Positions 8,083 to 15,959 of a DNA stretch of 20,747 nucleotides are shown piece by piece. A program made the position numbers and the translations under genes. The notes below the pieces were generated by a model. That model had not been told where the DNA came from and did not search any database. It was given only the letters and a program-made list of their open reading frames with translations. Source of the DNA: JAJOKI01 sp964412405 (GTDB taxonomy: Archaea; Halobacteriota; UBA148; JAJOKI01); contig CAYPOB010000013.1 in NCBI GenBank assembly GCA_964412405.1, forward strand, positions 1-20,747, written 5' to 3'. The first letter of the stretch is position 1, and the number at the start of each line of letters is the position of its first letter.

Positions 8083-8433
8083 TTAGCTGGCATCCTCTAA
8101 TTCCTCTCGTAGTTTTGCTATTTCATTTCTTAAAACGGGAATATCTTCTCTAATCACCCTCCAAATTCTATCTAACCTGACTCCAAAGTATCCATGGGCA
8201 ACAATATCCCTCATCCCGGCAATCCTGCGCCATGGAATGTCTTGGTATTTTTCCTTAAGACCATGAGGGACATTCTTAACCGCTTCGCCTATGACTTCCA
8301 ATCGCCTTACGACAGCATCTTGAATCTGGGCGTTATTTAAGAACTCTTCCTTGTCTATTGAGTGAGTGTATTCTTCTATTCTCTGTATGCTCTCCCATAT
8401 ATCTTCGATATAAAGCCTGACATCTCGTTTCAT
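8083..8433 (-). CDS. hepT: HEPN-domain toxin (HepT, DUF86)
   Basis: The 116-residue helical protein belongs to the HepT/DUF86 group, RNases acting as toxins. The catalytic motif R-x4-H-x-Y is intact as RDIVAHGY (Arg75, His80, Tyr82). Family knowledge says the tyrosine is polyadenylylated by the partner MntA to silence the toxin. It overlaps mntA by 4 nt (ATGA), the usual arrangement with antitoxin first. The stop lies 198 nt before the DNA ligase start. It sits in an accessory islet beside a methyltransferase relic. Confidence 0.9.
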   Translation of the reverse strand: MKRDVRLYIEDIWESIQRIEEYTHSIDKEEFLNNAQIQDAVVRRLEVIGEAVKNVPHGLKEKYQDIPWRRIAGMRDIVAHGYFGVRLDRIWRVIREDIPVLRNEIAKLREELEDAS

Positions 8434-8714
8434 AGGATTCTCACCTCTTCTTTCAAGATTTTATCCCTGATGATTGGCTTGATTGTACAATATTCTCCCA
8501 GATCAACTTTTTTATCGAGTGCATCTTCAAGTTCTAACTGAATACCCACAAAATCGAGGAGGCTTATATCATCTCTTTCGATCTCCACAAGAATATCTAT
8601 ATCGCTCTCTTCTCTTGCCTCGCTCCTTACAACAGAGCCAAAAATCCCTGCTCTTTTTACCCTATGTCTCTTAAGTATGGGCAGGATTTTATTCTTTATG
8701 TCATCAACATTCAT
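8430..8714 (-). CDS. mntA: MNT-domain nucleotidyltransferase antitoxin (MntA)
   Basis: This 94-residue minimal nucleotidyltransferase carries the G-S-x10-D-x-D motif: Gly26-Ser27 in FGSVVRSEA and Asp38/Asp40 in SDIDILVE. In the MntA/HepT system it transfers AMP to the HEPN toxin's tyrosine. All catalytic residues are present, so both partners look functional. It is the first gene of the two-gene unit; the region directly upstream is the decayed methyltransferase. Confidence 0.9.
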   Translation of the reverse strand: MNVDDIKNKILPILKRHRVKRAGIFGSVVRSEAREESDIDILVEIERDDISLLDFVGIQLELEDALDKKVDLGEYCTIKPIIRDKILKEEVRIL

Positions 8715-8762
8715 TTTTTGTATCCATCATCTATCAATTTTTCTCATTTTTCTACAATTCCC

Positions 8763-9056
8763 CTATTCATCTTTCACATTAACTAATTTTCCATTCTTCA
8801 CAGTTCTAGCAAGTCTTTTTATAGGCTTATCAAGTTTAAAAATAGCGCCCTCAGATTTTGCATAAAAAAGAATATCGTGATTTGAAAGAAATTTATTTTT
8901 GGAGGACCGCCACGAAATATCATTCCTAAAATTTTCCGCTCCAAGTATCCTTGTAAGCCCGCTCCTCTATGATGGATGGTTCTTTCTCTATGCTTTCAAA
9001 TCAGCTTATTTTTCCAGTCCTTTGGGTAATTTTCAGGATACTCGTCCTCTGCATAT
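8763..9056 (-). pseudogene. Decayed site-specific DNA methyltransferase (fragments)
   Basis: No long ORF covers this stretch, but three pieces in different minus-strand frames read like parts of one adenine-specific DNA methyltransferase, in the correct order. First comes YPENYPKDWKNKLI ending at a TGA (9001-9003). Next is SIIEERAYKDTW, ending in a TAG near 8927. Last is a 60-codon frame holding ILGAENFRNDISW, NKFLSNHDILFYAKSE and KNGKLVNVKDE, ending in a TAG at 8763-8765. In intact relatives the segment between AYKDTW and ENFRN is about 40-60 residues longer, and the DPPF motif precedes AYKDTW; both are deleted here. The C-terminal part is also missing. Assignment is from recalled family patterns, not a search. 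Confidence 0.65.
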
Positions 9057-9064
9057 CACAACTC

Positions 9065-10078
9065 CTAATGAATTTCATTTGCAATACTTATTAAATCGCT
9101 TAATATCGAGCTGGAAGTTTCAACTGCGCCCGCGCCCTTGCCAGTCACCGTTATCTCTCCAGCCAGGTCGGTCTGTATCGATATTATATTTAATGTACCC
9201 CCTACCGCAAGCGGGTGATCTTTAGGGACCAGATGCGGAGCGACAGTCGGTTTATTATTATTTTGTATCTCTCCGACCAGCTTTATAACATATCCGTCAT
9301 CATACGCCAATTTCAGTGCTTCCGAGGTGATATTCGTGATTCCTGTCACGCCCACGTCTTTATATCTGATGTCCATGCCAAAGATGGAGTTCGCGAGAAT
9401 CACCAATTTACAGGCGGTATCGATGCCTTCGACATCATATGTGGGGTCGGATTCTGCTATCCCCAATTCCTGCGCCTCGGATAACACATGCTCGTATGGC
9501 AACCCTTCCGTCGTCATTCTGGTGAGGATGTAATTACAGGTACCGTTGAGGATGCCCTCGATTCCGAGTATTTCATTCGCCTGCAATGTATCTCTCACCA
9601 AGTTTAACACGGGCATTGCGCCACCGACCGAAGCTTCAAACATGAATTTAACATCATTTTCCTCTGCCGCTTTTTTCAATCGAGTATAGGCAACGGTCAA
9701 CGGTCCTTTATTCGAGGTAACGACATGTTTTTTTGTCTCAAAAGCAGCCATCATATGAGACATGCCAGGTTCGCCGGTGTCGATGTTTGTGGGAGTTGCC
9801 TCTATTACGATGTCTGCATCAACCTCTTTTATGATATCAATTGCCTTCACTCCCTTTTTCCAATGAGGATGCTCGTTCAGCGATTTTAACTTGCATGCTT
9901 CCATCGGATCGATGCCCTTCTCACACACAATACTTCCATCCCGTTCACCGATTCCCACTAACTCAAATTCAATTCCGTATTTGCCATTTATGTGCTCTCT
10001 TTTCTTAGAAATGCTCCTTGCAACTCCGCTGCCTATTACGCCAAATCCGGCTATTAAAATGCGCACCTTTTTCAACAT
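9065..10078 (-). CDS. hom: Homoserine dehydrogenase
   Basis: It reduces aspartate semialdehyde to homoserine with NAD(P)H, leading to threonine and methionine. The 337-residue protein has the Rossmann motif GFGVIGSG at 11-18, NKGPL at 123-127 (Lys124), GILNGTCNY at 175-183, and the active-site stretch ESDPTYDVEGIDTACK with Asp220 and Lys224. It lacks a C-terminal ACT domain; the regulatory ACT protein is the separate gene just upstream, whose TAA shares one base with this ATG (TAATG). A GAGG site lies about 8 nt before the start. Confidence 0.95.
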   Translation of the reverse strand: MLKKVRILIAGFGVIGSGVARSISKKREHINGKYGIEFELVGIGERDGSIVCEKGIDPMEACKLKSLNEHPHWKKGVKAIDIIKEVDADIVIEATPTNIDTGEPGMSHMMAAFETKKHVVTSNKGPLTVAYTRLKKAAEENDVKFMFEASVGGAMPVLNLVRDTLQANEILGIEGILNGTCNYILTRMTTEGLPYEHVLSEAQELGIAESDPTYDVEGIDTACKLVILANSIFGMDIRYKDVGVTGITNITSEALKLAYDDGYVIKLVGEIQNNNKPTVAPHLVPKDHPLAVGGTLNIISIQTDLAGEITVTGKGAGAVETSSSILSDLISIANEIH

Positions 10079-10584
10079 TACGAAACCTCTGTTTTAACTC
10101 GTTCTATCAATAAAAGACCTTTTTCGTGTGCGATGTTCCTCAATAACTCCATCGCATCCGACAGTTCTCTTTTTCCCATAGCACTTATTATCAATCGTGC
10201 AGATGAATACTGTTCTATACTAGGCATTGCCATCGCCAGGTCATTGACCTCTGCATACCCGGTACCATCGATCTGATCTATGGTATCACGGATATCGGAA
10301 TGAACGATATGTCCGACAAGTATCACGACTGCCCGTTCGCGTAATCGATCCCTGCCAATCTGTGCAATCACGACCCCATCATCTCGCAACCTCTTGACCA
10401 GAATATCGACCCTCGCCTCATCGATCTCAAAGGCAATTTGTACTGGAATCAAACCCCTCGGGGTTTTCTTCTCCCTGTGATGAGTAACAGAAACTATATT
10501 GCCCCCAAATTCCGAGATGGGCTGAAGCGCCAATACCAGTTGTCCGGGTATGTCTTTTAACTCCAGATCCATTGTAATCCTCAT
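10078..10584 (-). CDS. ACT-domain regulatory protein coupled to hom
   Basis: The 168-residue protein has an N-terminal ACT-like fold (MDLELKDIPGQLVLALQPISEFGGNI, split here as LELKDIPGQL and ISEFGGNI) and a second alpha/beta half. It has no catalytic motif. In methanogens such proteins are encoded directly before hom and probably bind an amino acid such as threonine to control it; that role is inference from position and family. The start could be the ATG at 10584 or the one four codons later (10572), which has GAGG 6 nt upstream; I kept the first because MRxxMDLELK is common in relatives. Confidence 0.85.
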   Translation of the reverse strand: MRITMDLELKDIPGQLVLALQPISEFGGNIVSVTHHREKKTPRGLIPVQIAFEIDEARVDILVKRLRDDGVVIAQIGRDRLRERAVVILVGHIVHSDIRDTIDQIDGTGYAEVNDLAMAMPSIEQYSSARLIISAMGKRELSDAMELLRNIAHEKGLLLIERVKTEVS

Positions 10585-10678
10585 ATGAATAACCCTGCCA
10601 CGATATGCACTTTAATCCTTAAAGATTTATGGCTAAGTTATAAGAATGATATTTGGGATATGGACTTTGGTGATATCA
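10585..10678. promoter_or_regulatory. Divergent promoters for ACT-hom and nitroreductase-elp3
   Basis: For the plus-strand unit, a TATA-like GTTATAAG (10637-10644) puts the transcript start near 10668, and GGTGAT lies just before the ATG at 10679. For the minus-strand unit, an AT-rich ATAAATCTTTA (10619-10629 on the reverse strand) sits about 40 nt before its ATG. The assignments are by eye. Confidence 0.45.
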
Positions 10679-11197
10679 ATGGATGAATGTTTAGACATCA
10701 TGAGAACTCGAAGGTCGATACGTAGATTCAAAAAGAAAGAAGTGGATCAGTCAGACATAAAGGCGTTGCTACATGCCGCACATATGGCGCCATCTGCGGG
10801 AAATTTGCAGGCACGAGAGTTCATCATCGTGGCAAATGAAGATGGGCGCAGAGGATTGTCGGAAGCCACATACAGCCAACGTCAAGCTGCAGAAGTGCCC
10901 GTCATGATCGTCGTATGTGCCAATGTGCTGCGCTCAGAACGGCGATATGGGGCGAGGGCCGCTCTTTACGCCATTCAGGATGCGACCGCATCGGTGATGA
11001 ATATATTACTTGCCGCACATTCTCTGGGCCTGGGAACCTGTTGGATAGGTGCATTCGATGAGAAACGGGTTTCATCTGTTTTAAGTATACCTGCGCACGT
11101 GCGACCAATTGCATTGATAACGGTTGGATATCCAGATGAGATGCCAGAGGCGCCACCAAGGCTGGATGAGAGGATAGAACATTGGGAGGGCTGGTAA
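10679..11197 (+). CDS. Nitroreductase-family FMN oxidoreductase
   Basis: From the chosen ATG the protein has 172 residues, normal for the small nitroreductase family. It shows TRRSIRRF near the N-terminus (FMN phosphate binding), APSAGNLQAREFIIV, GLGTCWIGAF and a C-terminal ITVGYPDE. The natural substrate is unknown; members reduce quinones, flavins or nitro compounds, and some act in cofactor metabolism. The frame is open 11 codons further up to 10646, but GGTGAT 4 nt before 10679 supports the shorter start. It lies 3 nt before elp3 and is probably co-transcribed with it. Confidence 0.88.
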   Translation: MDECLDIMRTRRSIRRFKKKEVDQSDIKALLHAAHMAPSAGNLQAREFIIVANEDGRRGLSEATYSQRQAAEVPVMIVVCANVLRSERRYGARAALYAIQDATASVMNILLAAHSLGLGTCWIGAFDEKRVSSVLSIPAHVRPIALITVGYPDEMPEAPPRLDERIEHWEGW

Positions 11198-11200
11198 AAA

Positions 11201-12799
11201 TTGTCCAATCCCAAATCAGCATGTCGAGAACTTGTGGAGATGGCCTTAAAAGGGGACGTCAGCACCCCCGACAAATTAAATGCTGCTAAGAAATTGGTTA
11301 GTGCACAGTACGGGTTATCCAGCCTCCCAAAGAATTCCGATATACTTTCCGCCGCCACCGAGGATGAACGGGACATCATCAAGAGATTGGTCCAGTTAAA
11401 ACCAGTTCGAACTATTTCTGGAGTCGCGGTAATAGCGGTGATGACGTCTCCTCACAAATGTCCACATGGTTTATGTGTTCCCTGTCCAGGAGGTCCTGAA
11501 TCCCGTTTTCAATCGCCGCAAAGTTATACCGGCTATGAACCTGCAGCATTGCGCGCAGCTCAGCAGGATTTTGATCCCCACCGCCAGGTGACAATCCGAC
11601 TTGAGCAGTTGAAACAGATGGGGCATTCCGTTGACAAAGCGGAATTGATAGTCATGGGCGGCACATTTACATCCCGTTCCCTGTGCTATCAGGAATGGTT
11701 CGTTCGACGCTGCATAGAGGCGATGAACTGTTTTGGCTCTGAGCGGTGCGCAACTTTGTCACTTGAATGTGCACAGGCGATCAATGAAACGGCAAAGGTC
11801 AGAAACGTAGGAATCACATTTGAGACGCGTCCAGACTGGGCAAGAAAGGAGCATGTCGACCAGATGCTTAAGATGGGCGGGACCAAGGTCGAACTGGGGG
11901 TTCAGAGCACATATGATTTCGTGTTGAAGCGAATGCAGAGGGGACACACCGTTAAGGATGTCATCGATGCCAACACCATTCTCAGGGACAGCGGGTTCAA
12001 GGTCGGATTTCACATGATGCCCGGGCTGCCCGGTTCAGATTTTGACATGGACCTCGATATGTTCAGGCGCATATTCACCGACCCAAAATTCTGCCCAGAT
12101 TATCTGAAGATATATCCAACGCTGGTGACAGAGGGGACGCAGTTGTATGAAATATGGCAAAGCGGAGAATATGACCCGCTGACGAATGAAGATGCCATTG
12201 AATTGATATGCCAGATAAAGATGCTGCTCCCTAAATGGACCAGATCGCAGCGAATTCAGCGGGAGATTCCCATACATTTGATTGCGGCAGGCGTTACCAG
12301 AAGTAATATCCGACAACTGGCCGAAAACAAACTTGGCGAATTGAATAAAAAATGCCAGTGCATCAGGTGTCGGGAAGTGGGACATGCTATTTTGAAGGGC
12401 GTTGCCCCTCGACCAGAACATATTGAACTGAAGACCATGAACTACAATGCGTGCAATGGTGTTGAACATTTCACATCGTTTGAAGATATAGAGAACGATA
12501 TCCTAATCGGATTCCTGCGACTCAGGTTCTCGCACGACTCCCACAGACCTGAGTTGAGCAATGCCGCACTTGTAAGAGAATTACATGTCTATGGTCCGAT
12601 GGTCCCAATAGGTTCGAGGGCAAAGGACGAATGGCAACACAGAGGATATGGGGAAGAATTGCTGAATGAAGCAGAGCGCATCGCAGAGGAAAACGGGTTT
12701 GACAAGATCGCTATTCTAAGCGGAGTAGGTGTACGTGAGTATTATCGAAAACTTGGATATAAGTGTGATGGCCCATATATGGTCAAACCAATAAAGTGA
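11201..12799 (+). CDS. elp3: Elp3: radical SAM tRNA uridine-34 carboxymethyltransferase
   Basis: Archaeal Elp3 installs the cm5-type modification at wobble uridine 34 using SAM and acetyl-CoA. The 532-residue protein has the radical SAM cluster cysteines in KCPHGLCVPCPGG (Cys87, Cys92, Cys95), followed by ESRFQSPQSYTGYEP, and a C-terminal acetyltransferase-like domain with HRGYGEELLNEAE and LGVQSTYD in the middle. The end GVREYYRKLGYKCDGPYM is typical. The start is TTG at 11201, 3 nt after the nitroreductase stop, with GGGAGGG in the preceding gene's end; an internal ATG at codon 14 is possible. It converges on yjbQ with only 16 nt between stops. Confidence 0.96.
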   Translation: MSNPKSACRELVEMALKGDVSTPDKLNAAKKLVSAQYGLSSLPKNSDILSAATEDERDIIKRLVQLKPVRTISGVAVIAVMTSPHKCPHGLCVPCPGGPESRFQSPQSYTGYEPAALRAAQQDFDPHRQVTIRLEQLKQMGHSVDKAELIVMGGTFTSRSLCYQEWFVRRCIEAMNCFGSERCATLSLECAQAINETAKVRNVGITFETRPDWARKEHVDQMLKMGGTKVELGVQSTYDFVLKRMQRGHTVKDVIDANTILRDSGFKVGFHMMPGLPGSDFDMDLDMFRRIFTDPKFCPDYLKIYPTLVTEGTQLYEIWQSGEYDPLTNEDAIELICQIKMLLPKWTRSQRIQREIPIHLIAAGVTRSNIRQLAENKLGELNKKCQCIRCREVGHAILKGVAPRPEHIELKTMNYNACNGVEHFTSFEDIENDILIGFLRLRFSHDSHRPELSNAALVRELHVYGPMVPIGSRAKDEWQHRGYGEELLNEAERIAEENGFDKIAILSGVGVREYYRKLGYKCDGPYMVKPIK

Positions 12800-12815
12800 T
12801 AGAACCTTCCTGTGG

Positions 12816-13235
12816 TCACTCTCCAATAATTTGGAGTATCAACCTACGTGATCGCGGCCGATTATCAAGATCGATGAAGGCGACCTGCTGCCATGTGCCC
12901 AGCATCAATTTCGCATTCGAGAACGGTATCGTCGCACTTGGGCCCAGCAGCGAGGCACGCACATGGGAATGCCCATTTCCATCGCCCCATTTGAGATTGT
13001 GCCTGTACTCCATGCCTTGCGGTGCTATTCGTTCCAGTGCATTGGCCAAATCCTCGACAAGACCGGGCTCATACTCCATCGTCGTTATGGCGCCCGTCGA
13101 CCCGGATACAAAAACGGTGACGATGCCGTCTTTTAGATTGGTTTCGCGCAGCGCTTTGCCGATTTCATCGGTGATGTCGATTATGTCGACATTGCCATTA
13201 CTCTGAAGGTGGATGGTTTTTGTTATCACGGTCAT
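12816..13235 (-). CDS. YjbQ/UPF0047 family protein
   Basis: This 139-residue protein has the family signature WGDGNGHSHVRASLLGPS with its conserved histidines, and the C-terminal LGTWQQVAFIDLDNRPRSR. Members are called secondary thiamine-phosphate synthases from complementation in E. coli, but their physiological role is unsettled. The ATG at 13233-13235 is preceded on the minus strand by a TATA-like ACTATAAG about 35-40 nt up, so it may have its own promoter within the 70-nt spacer after hemK. Confidence 0.92.
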   Translation of the reverse strand: MTVITKTIHLQSNGNVDIIDITDEIGKALRETNLKDGIVTVFVSGSTGAITTMEYEPGLVEDLANALERIAPQGMEYRHNLKWGDGNGHSHVRASLLGPSATIPFSNAKLMLGTWQQVAFIDLDNRPRSRRLILQIIGE

Positions 13236-13305
13236 AATACCATCATTCCATATTCATTCTTATAGTAATATGTATGGAGTATAACTACCATTATACATCT
13301 TTCCA

Positions 13306-13875
13306 TCACGGAAGTATCCTCTTACCGCGAAGGACCGCCAATCTTTCAAAGAAGTGCTTTTCGCTCAAGACTTCATCTACCGTAAAACCAAGTGACTCCA
13401 TCTTCTCCCTGACCTGCAAAATTCCGGTCAGCGAAGATATCAATAATAGGATTCTGCCCCTCTCTTTTAGATATTCGTCAACCTGACTCAAAAATCTATT
13501 GATGACTGTTCGCCCGTCCCTTCCGCCATCCCATGCGCACCCAATCCAGCCATTGACCTTTTCGTCTTTAGAAGTGGGTAGATATGGTGGGTTGAAAATT
13601 ATCAGGTCGAACTTTCCACCGATCCCGCCGAACATATCGGTTCTGATGACTTCCACGCCGTTCAACCTTGCAGATTTTACAGCATGTGGACTGATATCAG
13701 TGGCAACCACTTTTGCACGGTCCATCAGGCACATGGAAACGATGCCCGAACCAGTTCCGATTTCCAGAACGTAATCTGATTCTCGTACTTCGTCCAGCGC
13801 TGCCCGTACCATCAAAAATGAGTCCTCGGCGGGCTCATATACGTCAGGCAGTGATATCTTCCTTTTCTTCCCCAT
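13306..13875 (-). CDS. HemK/PrmC-type release-factor glutamine methyltransferase
   Basis: This Rossmann SAM methyltransferase of 189 residues carries the catalytic NPPYLP (95-100), whose NPPY is the signature of N5-glutamine methyltransferases, and SAM motif VLEIGTGSG (36-44). Archaeal members methylate the GGQ glutamine of aRF1, usually with Trm112. Like other archaeal/eukaryotic Mtq2 forms it lacks the N-terminal helical domain of bacterial PrmC. The frame is open five codons further up, but GAGGCGAT precedes the ATG at 13875, which I prefer. It overlaps the end of ksgA by 32 nt and ends the conserved cluster. Confidence 0.92.
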   Translation of the reverse strand: MGKKRKISLPDVYEPAEDSFLMVRAALDEVRESDYVLEIGTGSGIVSMCLMDRAKVVATDISPHAVKSARLNGVEVIRTDMFGGIGGKFDLIIFNPPYLPTSKDEKVNGWIGCAWDGGRDGRTVINRFLSQVDEYLKERGRILLLISSLTGILQVREKMESLGFTVDEVLSEKHFFERLAVLRGKRILP

Positions 13876-14686
13876 ACGATATCGCCTCATAAATCATATT
13901 GGACAGGGTTGCGAGTTCTTCGGGAGATAGCTCTCCTGGTCGCTTGCACATCATATTTCTGGGCAATATATTGACGACTTCCCTGGCATCACAGTGCAAT
14001 CCGTTGACAGTTCTGGATTTTGTCTGCAACATATTGATGATCGCGTTCTTCATCTGTTTTCTTCGTTGCGTAAATACGGCAGTCACGAAATCGAAGAAGA
14101 AGTCCTTATTCAACACGTTCAACGTGGGCGGTCGTGGAATAATCTTCACTATGGCGGATTTTACTTCTGGTCGTGGGTGGAATGCGGTTTTAGGTACGTT
14201 CTCCAGTATCTCTACATCTGCGAAATACTGAACGCATATTGAAAGCCTGCTGTAGTCCCTGGTGGTGTGAGTTGCAACCATTCGTTTGGCAAACTCATAT
14301 TGGTACATTAAGATGCCAAGCTGGAAATCATACCTTAGAAGCTTGAATGTAATATTGGACGAAATAGAATACGGCAGATTGGAAACGACCTTGTCAAATT
14401 CGGGAAAGTTCACTTTCAGCGCATCACCGTGGATGATATCGACATTGGGGAGTTTAAGGTCACTTATCACTGCTGCCAAACGGCCACTTGATTCGATGGC
14501 AATCACCTTAGCTGCTTTTGCCGCAAGTGCTTTTGTTAGATTGCCATTACCAGCGCCGATTTCAAGCACTACGTCATCGCAGATATCTGCATAATCGGTT
14601 ATGCGCCCGATGACTCGTGGGTCTATCAAAAAATGTTGATCATATGACCCTCCAATCCCAAATCGTTCGATGCCAGCTTTTAGCAT
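13844..14686 (-). CDS. ksgA: 16S rRNA adenine dimethyltransferase KsgA/Dim1
   Basis: KsgA forms two adjacent N6,N6-dimethyladenosines at the 3' end of 16S rRNA during small-subunit assembly. The 280-residue protein has SAM motif LEIGAGNGNLT (41-51) and catalytic NLPYSIS (103-109), then FHPRPEVKSAIV and FTQRRKQMKNA typical of the family. Its ATG directly follows the TAG of the DUF655 gene (TAG|ATG) with only a weak GTGAG site, so translation is likely coupled. The 3' end overlaps hemK. Confidence 0.96.
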   Translation of the reverse strand: MLKAGIERFGIGGSYDQHFLIDPRVIGRITDYADICDDVVLEIGAGNGNLTKALAAKAAKVIAIESSGRLAAVISDLKLPNVDIIHGDALKVNFPEFDKVVSNLPYSISSNITFKLLRYDFQLGILMYQYEFAKRMVATHTTRDYSRLSICVQYFADVEILENVPKTAFHPRPEVKSAIVKIIPRPPTLNVLNKDFFFDFVTAVFTQRRKQMKNAIINMLQTKSRTVNGLHCDAREVVNILPRNMMCKRPGELSPEELATLSNMIYEAISYGEEKEDITA

Positions 14687-15250
14687 CTATCTCACAAAGA
14701 TCCGATATTTTATATGATCGCCCCGTAGCTCTTCCACTATCCTCTGAACGATAAGCTTCTCTGGATGGTATAATCCCTTAACCCTTTCTCTGAGGTCTTT
14801 AAAGCTAGTGAACTTACCATTCTTCCGCTCATCGAGGAGTGTCCACATCAACTTTTTACCGATACCGGTGAGCAACTCCAATTGATGTAATCGAGTCGTC
14901 AGGGGTTGGGCTTCGTTAAAGAAATTGACAAACCGTTCCTCATCATCGATCACCCTCTTTTCAAGGACGTAGGGGAGCTCAATTCTCGCGCCATTCGTGA
15001 GTTCATCATAGTTAAGCCTCCTCTTGACATGGTCTATTTCTTTCCTGTCACCCTCGCCAACATAAACTCGTTCTTGAGCCTGCGGCACCACGCCTTCTTT
15101 GGGAATCAATTCCAACAGTATAAAATGATCCTCCCCCATGCTATGTACTATTGGTTTCTTTTGGTATATTGGCCGTGGATCGTCTGGATGGCCGTACGGT
15201 AAATAATCTAAAACCAGTGCATATTCCTCTTTCTCTTCGTTCGGGGCCAT
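14687..15250 (-). CDS. DUF655 predicted RNA-binding protein
   Basis: This archaeal DUF655 protein has 187 residues: an N-terminal beta-rich part (YALVLDYLPYGHPDDPRP, HFILLELIPKEG, AQERVYVGEGDR) resembling an S1/OB-like fold, and a C-terminal helix-hairpin-helix region (LELLTGIGKKLMWTLLDER). The function is unproven; position between rpoF and ksgA in many archaea suggests a role in transcription-translation or rRNA maturation. A strong GGAGGTTTGGATCG site precedes the ATG, 48 nt after the rpoF stop. Confidence 0.9.
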   Translation of the reverse strand: MAPNEEKEEYALVLDYLPYGHPDDPRPIYQKKPIVHSMGEDHFILLELIPKEGVVPQAQERVYVGEGDRKEIDHVKRRLNYDELTNGARIELPYVLEKRVIDDEERFVNFFNEAQPLTTRLHQLELLTGIGKKLMWTLLDERKNGKFTSFKDLRERVKGLYHPEKLIVQRIVEELRGDHIKYRIFVR

Positions 15251-15298
15251 CGATCCAAACCTCCATCAACAATATGCTTACACATATCAATCAAATAT

Positions 15299-15649
15299 CT
15301 ATGCGTGCTTGCTAACCAAGTTCAGCATCATATCCAGCTCTTCAGCATCAAGCGTATATCGCTCCTTTGCATATATCGATCGCAACTCATCCTTGGTTTT
15401 CGGCATTATATCTACAATTTTGATGGCGATCCCGGGCTTCATCTTTTCGAGCTTTGTGAGCTCATCTACCAGCGCCTTAGCAGACTTCTCACTGGTCTTA
15501 GCAAATTTCTTCGCATGTTCGATCGCTCGGCGTTGTTCATATCTCAACTCCTTGTCAGCAGTATCGCGTTTTTTCTGAATATTGGTGAGAATGTTCTTCA
15601 CTTCTGCAAGGGCCAGTAACTTCTCATTTATAATCTCTTTCACGATCAT
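15299..15649 (-). CDS. rpoF: RNA polymerase subunit F (Rpb4-like)
   Basis: The 116-residue protein is the archaeal Rpb4 homologue that forms the polymerase stalk with RpoE. The N-terminal MIVKEIINEKLLALAEVK anchors to RpoE, a charged helix follows, and the C-terminal HRDC-like part has MPKTKDELRSIYAKERYTL. It follows rpl21e by 4 nt with AGTGAT as ribosome site. Confidence 0.95.
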   Translation of the reverse strand: MIVKEIINEKLLALAEVKNILTNIQKKRDTADKELRYEQRRAIEHAKKFAKTSEKSAKALVDELTKLEKMKPGIAIKIVDIMPKTKDELRSIYAKERYTLDAEELDMMLNLVSKHA

Positions 15650-15653
15650 TGAA

Positions 15654-15944
15654 TCACTTCTGCAGTTTAAGATGCTGCGGACATACTACTATCTCTTTCA
15701 TCATATTTCCATCCCTTACTTTAAGTAAATATGCCCTTCCACGCTGGCCCATAACTTTGGCAGTCCTGCCCTGAAATTTGGGATGTGGCATACCCTTATG
15801 AATGCTCGGGTCAATGGAAACATGGACATTCTGTCCTATTGTAAATTCCTGAATTGCCCTACTTATTGGAGAAATGCCCCTCTCCCGTATCGATTTTTTG
15901 AGTTTATATCTGGTTTTTCTTCTTTCACCGTGTGATTTCGGCAT
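15654..15944 (-). CDS. rpl21e: 50S ribosomal protein L21e
   Basis: The 96-residue basic protein starts MPKSHGERRKTRYKLKK, then has GISPISRAIQEF, HVSIDPSIHKGMPHPKFQGR and an SH3-like core (GRTAKVMGQRGRAYLLKV), all characteristic of L21e. It is archaeal/eukaryotic specific. GGGAGGATT lies just before the ATG, 15 nt after the pus10 stop. Confidence 0.97.
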   Translation of the reverse strand: MPKSHGERRKTRYKLKKSIRERGISPISRAIQEFTIGQNVHVSIDPSIHKGMPHPKFQGRTAKVMGQRGRAYLLKVRDGNMMKEIVVCPQHLKLQK

Positions 15945-15959
15945 GTAAATCCTCCCGAC

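Noticed and set aside
8890..8930. Frame reading LGMIFRGGPPK in the methyltransferase relic
   Set aside because: At first it looked like a methyltransferase piece, but the frame giving GAENFRNDISW over the same bases fits the family far better.
12796..13206. Plus-strand frame of 136 codons overlapping the end of elp3
   Set aside because: It is the antisense shadow of yjbQ, which has the family signature on the minus strand.
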